DNA of 64,000 nt from Streptomyces sp. Edi4 (GTDB lineage Bacteria; Actinomycetota; Actinomycetes; Streptomycetales; Streptomycetaceae), in NCBI RefSeq assembly GCF_040253615.1, contig NZ_JBEJGY010000004.1, forward strand, positions 7,626,001 to 7,690,000, given 5' to 3'. A model generated the notes under the pieces. It saw only the letters and a list, made by a program, of their open reading frames with translations. It did no database searches and was not told the origin of the DNA. A program made the translations under genes and the position numbers. Below, piece by piece: positions 17,475 to 29,031 of the stretch (position 1 is its first letter; each line of letters starts with the position of its first letter).

Positions 17475-17496
17475 GGCCCCGCGAGCGCGCGGGGCC
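17475..17496. terminator. Stem-loop at the end of the pksE operon
   Basis: A 9-bp GC stem (17475-17483 with 17488-17496) and AGCG loop, without a T-run. It separates the flavin reductase gene from the convergent oxidoreductase gene and is a likely border of the operon. Confidence 0.7.
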
Positions 17497-17503
17497 GGGT
17501 CGC

Positions 17504-18496
17504 TCACGGCAGCAGCGCCATCTTGCCGACCGTGGCGCGTGCCTCGACCTCCGCCAGCGCCTTGGGCCCGTCGGCGAGATCGTGGACCGTGGGCCGGCCC
17601 GCGGTGAGCACGCCCGCGCCGACGAGCGCGAACAGTTCCCCCATCACCTCGCCGAAGACCTCCGGCGCGGACTGGATCAACACCCCGAGGTTGAAGCCGA
17701 TCACGTGCACCTGATGGCGGTAGACCAGGTCCCAGTTGCTGATCCGCGCCTCACCGGCGGGCAGGCCGGTCACCACGACCCGTCCGACGACGCGCTTGGC
17801 CGAGGCCAGGCTCGCCTGGAAGGTGGCGCCGCCCACCGACTCCACCACCAGGTCCACGCCCTGGGCCCCGGTCAACGCCAGTACCTCCGCCGCGAGATCG
17901 GGGCCGCGCGAGTCCAGGACGTGATCGGCGCCGAGCGCGCGTACCGTCTCGTGCTTGCCCGGCGATGCTGCCGCGATCACCGTCGCGCCGTAGTGCTTGG
18001 CCATCTTCACGGCTGCCTGGCCGGTCGCTCCCGCGGCGGCGTGGATCAGCACACTCTGGCCGGCCCGGATGCCGCCGAGCGGCTTGAGGGCGGCCAGGGC
18101 GGTGGGCCAGTTCACCATCATCCCCAGGGCCTGCTCGTCCGCCCAGCCCTGCGGCACCGGCATCACGGAGGCGGCGGACAGCACCATGTACTCCGCGAAG
18201 GCGCCGTATCCGACACCGACGACATGGTGGCCGGGCCGGGCGCCCTCGACCCCGTCGCCCACGGCCACGACCTCACCGGCTGCCTCGAAGCCCGCCAGGT
18301 AGGGCGGTTGCGGGCCGTTGTGGAAGGTGCCGCGGGACTGGGAGATGTCCGCGAAGTTGACGCCTGCCGCGCCGACGCGGATCAGGATCTCACCCGGCCC
18401 GGGCGCCGGCACCGGCGCGTCGGTGATCAGACGAAGGTCCTGCGGGCCGCTGAGCGACATCTGTCGCAAGGCGCGCATGGTGGGGGGAACGTTCAT
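17504..18496 (-). CDS. Quinone oxidoreductase-like NADPH-dependent medium-chain dehydrogenase
   Basis: A 330-residue medium-chain dehydrogenase/reductase of the zinc-free quinone oxidoreductase branch. It has GAAGVNFADISQSRG near residue 50 and the nucleotide-binding motif HAAAGATGQAAVKMAKHYGA at about 148-167; the structural zinc cysteines are absent. ATG 18496 is chosen because AAGGAAG precedes it; the open frame runs about 90 bp further. It converges on the end of the pksE operon but is separated by a stem-loop. Whether it belongs to the biosynthetic cluster cannot be told. Confidence 0.9.
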   Translation of the reverse strand: MNVPPTMRALRQMSLSGPQDLRLITDAPVPAPGPGEILIRVGAAGVNFADISQSRGTFHNGPQPPYLAGFEAAGEVVAVGDGVEGARPGHHVVGVGYGAFAEYMVLSAASVMPVPQGWADEQALGMMVNWPTALAALKPLGGIRAGQSVLIHAAAGATGQAAVKMAKHYGATVIAAASPGKHETVRALGADHVLDSRGPDLAAEVLALTGAQGVDLVVESVGGATFQASLASAKRVVGRVVVTGLPAGEARISNWDLVYRHQVHVIGFNLGVLIQSAPEVFGEVMGELFALVGAGVLTAGRPTVHDLADGPKALAEVEARATVGKMALLP

Positions 18497-18697
18497 CGCA
18501 ATCGGCTTCCTTGTCCAGGGGACCTGAGGGGAAGCGGACATTACTACGCATCTCCCGGAAGCCACCGCAAATGCCTGCCGCTTCACTCGTTCATGTGGTC
18601 TAGCAGGACCCCGGCGCGCGGACCGTCGAGGCGCCTCGCGGGGGCGGCTCTCCCGGCCCCCGGCCAGGTTGGCTCCGGCCGCCGTTCCAGCCGGTGT

Positions 18698-20044
18698 TCA
18701 GGCGGCTTTCGACCCGGAGCCGGCGCTCGGACGCGGACCGCGGAAGACGGCCCACGCCCGCTGGCGCTCGCGCTCCTCCTCGGTCGGTGAGATGTGCGGC
18801 ATGGCGCACCGCAGAATCGGCGGCGCCATCAGGGACGTGGTGATCGCCACCAGGATCACGACGGTGTACGTGGTCGTGTCGAGCACGCCCACCCGGAGCC
18901 CGACCGCCGCCACGACTATCTGGATCACCCCGCGCGCGTTCATCCCGCCGGCCAGCGCCAGCGCCTCCCACTTGGTCAACCTGCTGGACAGCGCGCCCAG
19001 ATACGCCCCGGCGAACTTGCCCGCAACCGCGATCAGGACCGCCGAGACGGCGGCGAGCAACGGGACCGTCCCCGACAGCGCGGTCAGGTCCACCCGGAGC
19101 CCGGCGGTGGCGAAGAACAGCGGTGCGAACACCGACACCACCATCGTCCGCAGAGGTGCGAGCCGGGCCAGGTCCGCGCTTTCCACTCTGTTCACGGAAC
19201 CGACGACCAGACCGCCGAGGAAGGCGCCGAACGCCGCCTCGAAGCCCATGGCCTGGGTCGCCGCCGCGCTCAGCACGATGACGCAGACCGTGGCCGCGAT
19301 CGTGGGCCCGCTCCCCGAGGACCGCCGGCACCGCGCGAGGACGCGGCGCACCAGGGGACGGGCGACGGTCGCCGTCACCAGGACGGCGAGGGCGAGCAGC
19401 CCCAGCGAGGACGCGACGGTCCCGGCGCGCACGCCGACGGTGGCCATCGCGGAGACGACCGACAGGAGCAGCCATCCGATGACGTCGTCGACCACGCCCG
19501 CGGCGATCGTCAGCTGTCCGATGTCGCGGTGCAGCAGATTCATGTCGGAGAGCGTCTTCGCGATGACCGGCAGGGCGCTCACGCACATCGCCACACCGAC
19601 GAAGAGGGCGAACGTGGCCCGGTCCGTCGAGCCGCTGAGGAGCGAGCGCGGCGCCACGGCCCCGGCCGCGACGCCGGCGGCCAGCGGGATCACGAGCCCG
19701 GCGAGCCCGACACGCAGGGCGACGGTCCCCTTGCGGCGTACGAGTCCGAGATCGACCTCCATGCCCGTGACGCCGACGAGCAGCACCACGCCGAGCTGCC
19801 CGATCGCGTCCAGCAGATTGAACTGCGCGGCGGTACGGGGGAACAGCCAGGCGGTGAGGTGCGGCGCGAGATGGCCGAGCACGGTCGGCCCGAAGAGCAC
19901 CCCGGCGCACAGTTCCCCCACGACCGCCGGCATGCCGAGGCGGTTGGCCAGCCGGCCGAGCAGTAGCGCGGCACACAACAGCAGGCCGACCTGAAGGAGG
20001 AGGACGAGCAGAGCGTGTGCGCCGATCGAGGGCGGTGGGGCCAC
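18698..20044 (-). CDS. CPA2-family monovalent cation/H+ antiporter
   Basis: A 448-residue membrane protein with about 12-13 helices. It has the family features GVLFGPTVLG, the paired Asp region VVDDVIGWLL (ion-binding site) and GFEAAFGAFLGGLVVG. A short charged tail rich in Glu and Arg (PTEEERERQRAW) ends the protein. The start is placed at GTG 20044, preceded by AGGGAGA, because the first helix then begins about ten residues in; the open frame continues to 20260 as low-complexity sequence. It probably exchanges Na+ or K+ for protons. It sits alone between the oxidoreductase and the SDR gene. Confidence 0.88.
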   Translation of the reverse strand: MAPPPSIGAHALLVLLLQVGLLLCAALLLGRLANRLGMPAVVGELCAGVLFGPTVLGHLAPHLTAWLFPRTAAQFNLLDAIGQLGVVLLVGVTGMEVDLGLVRRKGTVALRVGLAGLVIPLAAGVAAGAVAPRSLLSGSTDRATFALFVGVAMCVSALPVIAKTLSDMNLLHRDIGQLTIAAGVVDDVIGWLLLSVVSAMATVGVRAGTVASSLGLLALAVLVTATVARPLVRRVLARCRRSSGSGPTIAATVCVIVLSAAATQAMGFEAAFGAFLGGLVVGSVNRVESADLARLAPLRTMVVSVFAPLFFATAGLRVDLTALSGTVPLLAAVSAVLIAVAGKFAGAYLGALSSRLTKWEALALAGGMNARGVIQIVVAAVGLRVGVLDTTTYTVVILVAITTSLMAPPILRCAMPHISPTEEERERQRAWAVFRGPRPSAGSGSKAA

Positions 20045-20290
20045 GGCGGTCTCCCTGGGTCGTGTCTTCGAAGTCCCGTGCGGCCGGCGGTCTGGCACGC
20101 ACGCTCGCGGCGGTGTCGTCGGTCGCCGACTCCCCCAAGGTCTCGGCTCCGTCGAACAGGGGGACCCCCATCGCGTCGACTCCCTCCTCCGCCTTGCGAT
20201 CGCACGCACCAGACCCCGCCGGCCCCGCACTACGGGCGGACGACGCCACTTTGAAGACACTCCCCAGCGCGGTGAAGTTCGGCCCAGCCG

Positions 20291-20320
20291 CCCAGTGCCG
20301 CCCAGTGCCGCCCAGTGCCG
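20291..20320. repeat. Three tandem 10-bp repeats
   Basis: The unit CCCAGTGCCG occurs three times in direct succession, with a partial fourth on each side. It lies in the non-coding stretch (20045-20694) between the antiporter and the SDR gene. Likely replication slippage. Confidence 0.85.
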
Positions 20321-20494
20321 CCCGCGCCGGGGCGGCGTACCGTGCGACCCGCCCCAGCGTGCCGGGGCGGCGCGCGGCCCCGCTTCTCATGACGTGCCCA
20401 GCCGGATCGGGCGAGCCCGAGGCCACCTTCCGCACGGTCCCGGGCGGCGCGAAACGGGTCCCTGTCCGGGGCACTCCGCACTGCACGCGCTTTC

Positions 20495-20511
20495 TTTGTC
20501 GATTGGACAAA
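20495..20511. promoter_or_regulatory. AT-rich promoter zone with inverted repeat upstream of the SDR gene
   Basis: TTTGTC-N5-GACAAA forms an inverted repeat in an unusually AT-rich patch. A second weaker pair (TTTAT and ATAAA at 20548-20567) follows, about 130 bp before the SDR start. The composition stands out from the surrounding GC-rich DNA and marks a promoter or operator. No regulator gene is adjacent. Confidence 0.5.
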
Positions 20512-20694
20512 AAATACCTTGACCCGCGCCCGAGGGCCGTGGGACCATTTATTCGTCGCTCGATAAAAAAAGTTGGCCCGGCCTTGAAGTCTCCGCTCGC
20601 GCGGCCACGCCGACGAGTGGACCGAGGTCCAGGGGGCCCTCGGGCCAGGCTGCCTTCCACCGCACTCCGAAGCACCCGACAGGAGACAAGAGCC

Positions 20695-21417
20695 ATGAGC
20701 CTCGAAGGCAAGACCGTGTTGGTGACAGGGGCCAATCGCGGCATCGGCAAGGCGCTGGTCGCCGAGGCCCTTGCGCGGGGTGCCGCGCGGGTCTACGCCG
20801 GTACCCGCCAGCCCCTGACCCACGACGACGCCCGGGTGACGCCCCTGACGCTGGACATCACCGACGCCGCGCAGATCCAGGCGGCCGCCGAGCAGGTCGA
20901 CTCGCTCGACGTCCTCATCAACAACGCGGGCATCATGCTGCCCGACATCCCGTTCGACCCCGCCGTCCTGGACCGACACATGGCGGTCAACTTCCACGGC
21001 ACCCACGCCGTGACCCAGGCCTTCCAGGGCGCCCTGATCCGCTCCGGCGGCGCCATCATCACCATCAACTCGGCGGCCGCGCTCTCGCCCCTGCCGCCCT
21101 TCGCGTCGTACTCGATCTCGAAGGCGGCCCTGTTCTCCCTGACCCGGACGGCGCGTGCCTTCCTCGCGGGGCAGGGCGTCCGGGTCCACGCGGTCCTGGC
21201 AGGCCCCATCGACACCGACATGACGCGCCAGCTCCCCATCCCCAAGTCGTCCCCCGAATCCGCCGCGCAGGCCATCTTCGACGCGGTCGACAAGGGCGAG
21301 GAGGACATCTTCCCCGACGCCACGATGGCGCCCATGACCGACATGTGGCGCAACGGTCCGGACAAGATCCTCGAGCGGCAGTTCGCCGAGCTGGCCCAGG
21401 GTGCGCCCCCGGCGTGA
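20695..21417 (+). CDS. Short-chain dehydrogenase/reductase
   Basis: A 240-residue classical SDR. Motifs are VTGANRGIGKAL near residue 10 (cofactor binding), NNAG at about 79-82, catalytic Ser in INSAAALS and the YSISK active-site pair (Tyr and Lys) near residue 141. AGGAGA lies 8 bp before the ATG. Such proteins reduce ketones or oxidise alcohols with NAD(P)H; no substrate can be assigned. It is monocistronic, with an AT-rich promoter zone before it and a stem-loop after it. Confidence 0.93.
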   Translation: MSLEGKTVLVTGANRGIGKALVAEALARGAARVYAGTRQPLTHDDARVTPLTLDITDAAQIQAAAEQVDSLDVLINNAGIMLPDIPFDPAVLDRHMAVNFHGTHAVTQAFQGALIRSGGAIITINSAAALSPLPPFASYSISKAALFSLTRTARAFLAGQGVRVHAVLAGPIDTDMTRQLPIPKSSPESAAQAIFDAVDKGEEDIFPDATMAPMTDMWRNGPDKILERQFAELAQGAPPA

Positions 21418-21451
21418 GCCGGGTGCCACCCACTCGCGTGACGTAACACCA

Positions 21452-21477
21452 GGACCGCCCCGCCTCCGGGGCGGTCC
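21452..21477 (+). terminator. Stem-loop terminator after the SDR gene
   Basis: A 10-bp stem GGACCGCCCC/GGGGCGGTCC with a 6-base loop, 34 bp after the SDR stop. Confidence 0.8.
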
Positions 21478-21533
21478 GCACATTCCGGGCGGGGGTGGGG
21501 GGCCCGGGACACCAAACGGTCGGCTCAGCATGA

Positions 21534-21575
21534 CCGGTGAACTCAGCACACCGCACAACCGGTCAACTCAGCACA
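21534..21575 (+). promoter_or_regulatory. Pair of 17-bp direct repeats before the PQQ-type gene
   Basis: CCGGTGAACTCAGCACA (21534-21550) recurs as CCGGTCAACTCAGCACA (21559-21575), 16 of 17 identical and 25 bp apart. A shorter related piece is at 21521. They end 13 bp before the start codon. Such spacing suggests a protein-binding site, or slippage. Confidence 0.55.
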
Positions 21576-21588
21576 ACGGGGGTGGAAC

Positions 21589-23259
21589 ATGAAAGGCAGA
21601 TTCGGATGGGCAAGAAGGGGAAGTGAGGCGCCACCACGGTGGTGGCGCCGTCGGACCGCCGTCCTCCTCGCGGCACTGGCCCTGACCGCCGTGACGGTGT
21701 CCGGGCTCCCGGACGCCTCGGCGAACGCGGCCCCGGCACCGCCCAAAGCGGCCCAGGACTGGCCGATGTTCGGCCAGAACCCCGACAACACGTCGAGCAC
21801 ACCGGACACCCAGAAGCACCAGGTCACGACCGCGAACGTGACCACGCTCGCGCAGAAGTGGGTGTTCACGACCGGCGGTGACGTGTCGGCGCGGGCCGCG
21901 GTCACCCATGGCGCCGTGTACTTCCCCGACTGGTCCGGCCATCTGTACGCGGTCAACGCCAAGAACGGCCACGCCCTGTGGTCCCGGGACATCCTGAAGG
22001 ACTACCTGCCGGGCGTCTTCACCGACCCGCCCGCCAAGGTGGTCTCCCGCACCACGCCCTACGTCGACCTGAGCACCGACACGCTCTACATCGGCACCCA
22101 GCAGGGCGCCTGGATGCTCGCCGTCAACACCAAGACGGGCGCCCTGCGTTGGAAGGCCCAACTCGACACCCACCCCTACGCGGTCGACACCGCCGCGCCG
22201 ATCGTCCACCAGGGCGTGCTCTATGTGGGCGTCTCCTCGAACGAGGAAGGCGCGGCCACCAGTCCCGGCTACCCCTGTTGCAGCTTCCGGGGCAGCGTGG
22301 TCGCGCTGAACGCGGCCACGGGAGCGTTGAAGTGGAAGACACCCGTCGTACCGGAGGGATACAGCGGCGCCGCCATCTGGAGCAGCACCATCGTCCCGGA
22401 CCCGGCCAGGGGCGTCGTGTACACCACGACCGGCAACAACTACAGCACGCCCACGGCCCCCGCGTACACGTCGTGCATCAGCAACGGCGGCACGCAGGAA
22501 TCGTGCACGTCTCCGGACGACCACTTCGACTCCGTCGTCGCCCTGCGCATGACGAACGGGTCGGTCGCGTGGGCACAACGTCTGTCCAGCGGTGACGACT
22601 GGAACCTGGCGTGCCTGTCCGGCACACCCGGACCCAACTGCCCCCAACCTACGGGCTCCGACTACGACTTCGGCAGCGGCGTCAACCTCTTCACCATCCA
22701 GACGGCCACCGGACCCAAGACCGTCCTGGGCGCCGGCCAGAAGAGCGGCGTCTATGCCGCCTTCGACCCCGATCGCGGGGGCGCCATGCTGTGGGCCACC
22801 CAGGTGGGGCCCGGCGGACCGCTCGGCGGGGTCCAGTGGGGATCGGCGACGGACGGCAAGCGGATCTACGTGGCCATCTCCGACTACCAGGGCGCGCCGT
22901 ACGTCCTGCAACCCTCGGGCCGGCCGACGAGCCACGGCTCGTGGGGTGCGCTCGACCCGGCGACCGGCAAGATCCTCTGGCAGACCGCCGATCCGGGCGG
23001 CGCCTCCGACCAGGGACCGCTCGCCGTGACCAACGGCGTCGTGTTCGCCCCGTCCGCCGCCGGCACCGGAAACAACATGTTCGCGCTCAACGCCGAGACC
23101 GGCTCGGCCCTCTGGGGCTTCGCCTCCGGGGGATCCGTGCTCGCGGGGGCCGCGATCGTCGGCGGCACCGTCTACTGGGGTTCCGGTTACAGCAAGCTCC
23201 CCGGTCTGACCGGCAACAACAAGTTCTACGCGTTCCAGACGCGCGGCCCGCGGTCCTGA
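21589..23259 (+). CDS. Secreted PQQ-type beta-propeller protein (quinoprotein dehydrogenase-like)
   Basis: A 556-residue exported protein. A long Arg-rich start and hydrophobic stretch (about residues 23-40) form the signal peptide. The mature part is a series of propeller blades with the AxDxxTGxxxW-like tryptophan-docking pattern (LYAVNAKNGHALW, MLAVNTKTGALRW, VVALNAATGALKW, WGALDPATGKILW, MFALNAETGSALW). The adjacent cysteines in GYPCCSFRG are of the kind that form the vicinal disulphide near PQQ in quinoprotein alcohol dehydrogenases. No haem c motif is present. The closest named group is polyvinyl-alcohol dehydrogenase-like enzymes. Activity needs PQQ, whose genes are not in the window. 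Confidence 0.85.
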   Translation: MKGRFGWARRGSEAPPRWWRRRTAVLLAALALTAVTVSGLPDASANAAPAPPKAAQDWPMFGQNPDNTSSTPDTQKHQVTTANVTTLAQKWVFTTGGDVSARAAVTHGAVYFPDWSGHLYAVNAKNGHALWSRDILKDYLPGVFTDPPAKVVSRTTPYVDLSTDTLYIGTQQGAWMLAVNTKTGALRWKAQLDTHPYAVDTAAPIVHQGVLYVGVSSNEEGAATSPGYPCCSFRGSVVALNAATGALKWKTPVVPEGYSGAAIWSSTIVPDPARGVVYTTTGNNYSTPTAPAYTSCISNGGTQESCTSPDDHFDSVVALRMTNGSVAWAQRLSSGDDWNLACLSGTPGPNCPQPTGSDYDFGSGVNLFTIQTATGPKTVLGAGQKSGVYAAFDPDRGGAMLWATQVGPGGPLGGVQWGSATDGKRIYVAISDYQGAPYVLQPSGRPTSHGSWGALDPATGKILWQTADPGGASDQGPLAVTNGVVFAPSAAGTGNNMFALNAETGSALWGFASGGSVLAGAAIVGGTVYWGSGYSKLPGLTGNNKFYAFQTRGPRS

Positions 23260-23406
23260 CGGAGCGGGCCCGGCCACACGCCACCACCACGGCCACACCC
23301 CACCACCACGGGAGGACAGCAAGGTGATCGTCGCCCTCGGGCCGGTCATGTGGCACTCGGCTGGCCCCGGTGCCCGCCGCACGAGCGGATCCCGACAGCT
23401 GTGACG

Positions 23407-23458
23407 AGGGCGGCTCCAGATCAGCCGGTGCGCACGCGCCGGCACCTGGAGCCGCCCT
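23407..23458 (+). terminator. Long hairpin after the PQQ-type gene
   Basis: A 13-bp stem (23407-23419 with 23446-23458) encloses a second small GC hairpin. The space from 23260 to 23635 holds only this hairpin and, at about 23540-23600, an AT-richer promoter patch for the TetR gene. Confidence 0.8.
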
Positions 23459-23635
23459 TCGTGGTCGCGACCTCAGCCGCACCGAAAGCCACCCACCCAT
23501 GGAACTCGGCGCCGCGGGAATGCCGAGGACGCTCGCGCGTGTTTACGTATCGAACGACAAACTAAGCGCTCACCACCTACGGAGCAGGTCAAGGTAGCCT
23601 TGCTCGAACGGTACACAGGAGGACAGGGCATTCTG

Positions 23636-24262
23636 ATGGCCACTCGAGGCAGGCCGCGCAAATTCGATCCCGACATCGCCCTGCGCCAGGCCCTGACCCT
23701 GTTCTGGGAACGGGGCTACGAGGGCACGTCGCTCAGCGATCTTGCCGCGGCCATGGGTATCGCCTCGGCCAGCATCTACGCCTGCTTCGGCAGCAAGGAA
23801 AACCTGTTCCGCCAGGTCATGGGGCTCTACGGCGCCACGTCGGGGGAGTCGCCCCGGCGCGCCCTGCGCGAGCAGCCGACCGCGCGCGCCGCGATCGAGG
23901 CCATGTTGCGCGCCACCGCGCACGAGATCACCCGCCCGGACACACCGACCGGCTGCATGCTCATCCTGACCGCGCTCACCGGACCGGTGGAGAACCAGGG
24001 GGTACGGGAGTTCCTTGCCGACCTGCGGCGCGACATGCACGCCACCATCAGGGACCGGCTGGTCCGAGGAGTCGCCGACGGAGACCTCACCGCGCCCCCG
24101 GCCGGCCTCGACGCCATCGCGCGGTACTACACCACGGTGGTCGAGGGCCTGTCCGTCCAGGCCCGTGACGGCGCCACCCGCGCCGAGCTGGAAGAGGTCA
24201 TCGCCTGCGCGACGGCCACGTGGGACCACCTCGTGTCCCGCCCGCTGCCCACCAGTGGATGA
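23636..24262 (+). CDS. TetR-family regulator
   Basis: A 208-residue protein beginning ATRGRPRKFDPDIALRQAL, typical of the TetR subgroup with a GRPR start. The helix-turn-helix is LSDLAAAMGIASASIYACFGSKENLF at about residues 34-59 (key L-A-A-A-M-G, S-I-Y-A-C-F). AGGAGG lies 12 bp before the ATG. The nearest genes are not divergent partners, so the target is unclear; the flanking PIG-L and PQQ genes are candidates. Confidence 0.9.
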   Translation: MATRGRPRKFDPDIALRQALTLFWERGYEGTSLSDLAAAMGIASASIYACFGSKENLFRQVMGLYGATSGESPRRALREQPTARAAIEAMLRATAHEITRPDTPTGCMLILTALTGPVENQGVREFLADLRRDMHATIRDRLVRGVADGDLTAPPAGLDAIARYYTTVVEGLSVQARDGATRAELEEVIACATATWDHLVSRPLPTSG

Positions 24263-24781
24263 CGCGGGTCCCTGTCACGCGCCCCCGCGACGCCGGCCGG
24301 ACATCGCCGGCCGTGGGCGGCACGACCTACCTCGACCAGTACCCTTCGACCGACCGGCCCGAGCGCGTCGATCGGGCCAAACCGCCTTCCACGGCGGCTC
24401 GTTGGGCCGGTTCGGGCGGCGGGGCCCAGGATGGCCCGCCCCTCCACGCAGCCGTGCAGGTCATCGCGGTGCCCATGCCCAGGCGCCGGCCGAGGGAGGA
24501 GCCACGCCAGCGCCGAGCAGGCCGCCGGTGGCCTCCGCCGTGAGGGGCAGAGGCCGACTGCACTCGCACCACCCCCGCGCGCTGTCATACCGCCCCGCTG
24601 GGCTCGGATGCCGTACGGAAGGCGTCTCTTCAAGGCACCACTTCCAGGCACCACTTCACGGGTGCGCCGCATGACCATTCACCGTCCGGGCCTGCTGCGG
24701 GCCCTGCATCGTACGGGGCCGACCGGACCGGGCGCGCCGGTAGATGACGTGCCGTCAACTGGCTCAGCGGCGCTCTGAGTC
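24263..24781. other. Non-coding stretch
   Basis: Several frames are open here, but none has codon usage, motifs or a ribosome binding site that would support a gene. A 20-bp partial duplication (ggcaccacttc type, 24635-24660) is the only structure seen. Confidence 0.5.
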
Positions 24782-24810
24782 GGGGCGGCGCGGAGTGCCC
24801 GCGCCGCCCC
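24782..24810 (-). terminator. Stem-loop terminator of the PIG-L gene
   Basis: A perfect 12-bp GC stem (24782-24793 with 24799-24810) around AGTGC, 27 bp past the stop of the leftward PIG-L deacetylase gene. No T-run. Confidence 0.8.
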
Positions 24811-24836
24811 CGTCGCATCATGACCTGTCAGTCTCC

Positions 24837-25670
24837 TCAGCGCAGTCCGGCGAACATGTCGTTCTCCGGCACGTCGGCCCCGGTGCTGTCCTGGACCCGG
24901 ACGAAGGTTTCGACGCCCATCACTTCGGTGAACCTCTCCACGCCCATCCGCAGGAAGAAGATGTTCTCCCCCTGGCTCGCGTGTGCGGCCAGGGCGTCGA
25001 ACTTCTGGGTGCCGTAGGCCGAGGTGTCCACCCATGTGGTGATCTCCTCGTCCGGGAGCCCGATCTCCGCCATCGCGGCGGCCTCGGCGGGGTCCGGCTC
25101 CGGGGCGTCCGGGTTGAATTCGCGCATGAGCTCACCGAATCGCCGCATCAGCGAGCGGGGCGCCGTCGTCCAGTACACCTTCGGCGTCTGCTCGATCATC
25201 GCCAGTGCCGCCATCGTGACGCGGTTCGCCTGGATGTGGTCCGGGTGCCCGTAGAAGCCGTTCTCGTCGTAGGTGACGACTACATCGGGTTCGTAGCGCC
25301 GCATGAGTTCCGCGAGCCTCGCGGCGCCCTCCGCCACCGGCGTCCGCCAGAACGAGCCGGGGGCGTCATTGGTGGACCAGCCCATCATGCCCGAGTCGGC
25401 GTAGTCCAGCATTTCCAGATGACTGATGTTCAAGACCGCGCAGCTGGCCTTGAGTTCATCACGCCGCATAGCGGCGACGGCCGCCGGGTCGTGCCCGGGA
25501 TCACCCGGCTTGACCCCTCCGGGGCCGTCTCCGCACCCGCCGTCGGTACACGTCACCAGAACCGTGCGAATGCCCTCCGCCGCGTACCGGGCAAGAACTC
25601 CACCCGTTCCCGTGGCCTCGTCGTCGGGGTGGGCGTGCACAGCCATGAGAGTCAAAGGCCGATCAGTCAC
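24837..25670 (-). CDS. PIG-L family zinc deacetylase (Mca/MshB-like)
   Basis: A 277-residue LmbE/PIG-L enzyme. The zinc-binding motif AVHAHPDDE lies at about residues 10-18 and the second metal motif GHPDHIQANR near 150, with VTYDENG just before. The family removes acetyl or acyl groups from GlcNAc-type amines; in actinobacteria MshB and Mca act in mycothiol synthesis and mycothiol-conjugate detoxification. The C-terminal AAHASQGEN motif is closer to Mca-like proteins, but the sequence differs enough that I do not assign either. The GTG start has AGGAGA 9 bp upstream. It is monocistronic. Confidence 0.87.
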   Translation of the reverse strand: MTDRPLTLMAVHAHPDDEATGTGGVLARYAAEGIRTVLVTCTDGGCGDGPGGVKPGDPGHDPAAVAAMRRDELKASCAVLNISHLEMLDYADSGMMGWSTNDAPGSFWRTPVAEGAARLAELMRRYEPDVVVTYDENGFYGHPDHIQANRVTMAALAMIEQTPKVYWTTAPRSLMRRFGELMREFNPDAPEPDPAEAAAMAEIGLPDEEITTWVDTSAYGTQKFDALAAHASQGENIFFLRMGVERFTEVMGVETFVRVQDSTGADVPENDMFAGLR

Positions 25671-25850
25671 GACGTGTTTCTCCTGTATCAAGGGGCTTTC
25701 CACCTGCATCTGACGCGCGGACGCAGCCGAAGAGCGCTCAGTCTGTCCCACCCATTGTTACTGGAGGCTTCTTGCTGGAGGCGCCCCAGTCGCGACGTGC
25801 CGGGCGCCCGCCCTCGCGTGCTGATCCGCCGGTCCGGACCGGGACGGCGA

Positions 25851-26072
25851 TCAGGCGGGCCGTGAGGGCAGTGAGGGGTCATGATGGCCGGGCGGCTCGG
25901 CGCACCGCTCGCCGAAGAGCGCGGTCGTGCAGGGCCCGCCGTCGCCGGTGTAGGGGTGATGGCGGATCGGGTCGAGCGGGATGCTGGCCTGCCCCTCCAG
26001 TGGAGGCGGCGTCGGCTGCGCGAGCCGCGTCTCGACCTGGGTGATCCGAGCCGTCAGGTCGTCGCTGGTCAC
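25851..26072 (-). CDS. Small hypothetical protein
   Basis: A 73-residue protein with a GTG start preceded by AAGGAG at good spacing, which is the main reason to accept it. The first 20 residues (DDLTARITQVETRLAQ) form a short amphipathic helix or coiled coil; the rest is Pro/His-rich (LDPIRHHPYTGDGGPCT). No known domain. Confidence 0.55.
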   Translation of the reverse strand: MTSDDLTARITQVETRLAQPTPPPLEGQASIPLDPIRHHPYTGDGGPCTTALFGERCAEPPGHHDPSLPSRPA

Positions 26073-26243
26073 TGGGGTTCTCCTTGCGGTCGGGGCGGAG
26101 TGGATTCGTTGTCCCTACCCGTTCCCCGGGCGCTCTGTCACGGTGGGTGGCGCCGCGTCCGGGCGTCCGGCCCGCGGCCGTCGCCGCCGGCGTCGACGCG
26201 TGCCGCGCCTCGGGCGGTCCAGGCCTGTCGTAGGGTGCGTGGT

Positions 26244-26723
26244 ATGAGCCCGCGCATCGCGACCAACACGCCTGTCTCACTCGACCAGTTGCTGGAGTTC
26301 GTCCGCCCTCGGCACCGCGCGATCCTGCTGACCCGGCGGACCGACGGCGGCCCGCAGGGATCCCCGCTGACATGCGGTGTCGACGAGGCGGGGCGCCTGG
26401 TCATGTCCACCTACCCCGACCGCGCCAAGACCCGGAACACCCGCAGGGACCCCCGCGTCAGCGTGATCGTCCTCTCGGACGCCTGGGACGGACCCTGGGT
26501 CCAGGTGGACGGCGAGGCCGAGGTCATCGACGCGCCGGAATCGGTCGAGCCCCTGGTGGACTACTTCCGGAGCATCAGCGGCGAGCACCCGGACTGGGCG
26601 GAGTACCGCGCGGCGATGGTGAAGCAGGGCAAGTCCCTGATCCGCGTCACACCGGTGCGCTGGGGACCGGTGGCGACCGGCGGGTTCCCGCCCGCGCCCG
26701 CGCAGGAGCAGGGACAGGAGTAG
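26244..26723 (+). CDS. PPOX-class F420/FMN-dependent protein
   Basis: A 159-residue split-barrel flavin/F420-binding protein (pyridoxamine-phosphate-oxidase fold). RHRAILLTRRTDGGPQGSP near residue 22 and STYPDRAKTRNTRRDPRVSVIV near 55 are the strand and phosphate-binding patterns of the actinobacterial F420-dependent group. Such proteins reduce or bind small substrates using F420H2 or FMN. Monocistronic; no substrate can be named. Confidence 0.88.
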   Translation: MSPRIATNTPVSLDQLLEFVRPRHRAILLTRRTDGGPQGSPLTCGVDEAGRLVMSTYPDRAKTRNTRRDPRVSVIVLSDAWDGPWVQVDGEAEVIDAPESVEPLVDYFRSISGEHPDWAEYRAAMVKQGKSLIRVTPVRWGPVATGGFPPAPAQEQGQE

Positions 26724-26866
26724 CCCGCTGCGGCCGGGCCCCCGTCCCCGGCTCCCGGCCCCGCCCCCGTTCCCGGCCCGCGCCCCGACGCCGGCGAACG
26801 GGCCAAGGCGCCAGGCCCCGCCGCGTCGGGAACGGCCGCCCGGCGCTCTCGTGTTTTCATACGGTC

Positions 26867-28984
<2,118 letters not shown>

Positions 28985-28990
28985 CATGAA

Positions 28991-29031
28991 CGGGCGCGGG
29001 TTCGGGGCAACCGACCACCGACCCGCGCCCG
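28991..29031. terminator. Stem-loop between convergent glgX and hydrolase genes
   Basis: An 11-bp perfect stem (28991-29001 with 29021-29031) and a 19-base loop, 6 bp after the glgX stop. Confidence 0.8.

Noticed and set aside
20291..20320. Tandem 10-bp repeats as possible CRISPR
   Set aside because: No spacers between units and no cas genes; simple slippage repeat.
18600..20750. Long minus-strand frame across the antiporter gene
   Set aside because: Arg/Gly-rich overlap of the true CPA2 antiporter frame (18698-20044).
24263..24781. Several overlapping frames between TetR and PIG-L genes
   Set aside because: No frame has motif, ribosome site or coding bias; treated as non-coding.
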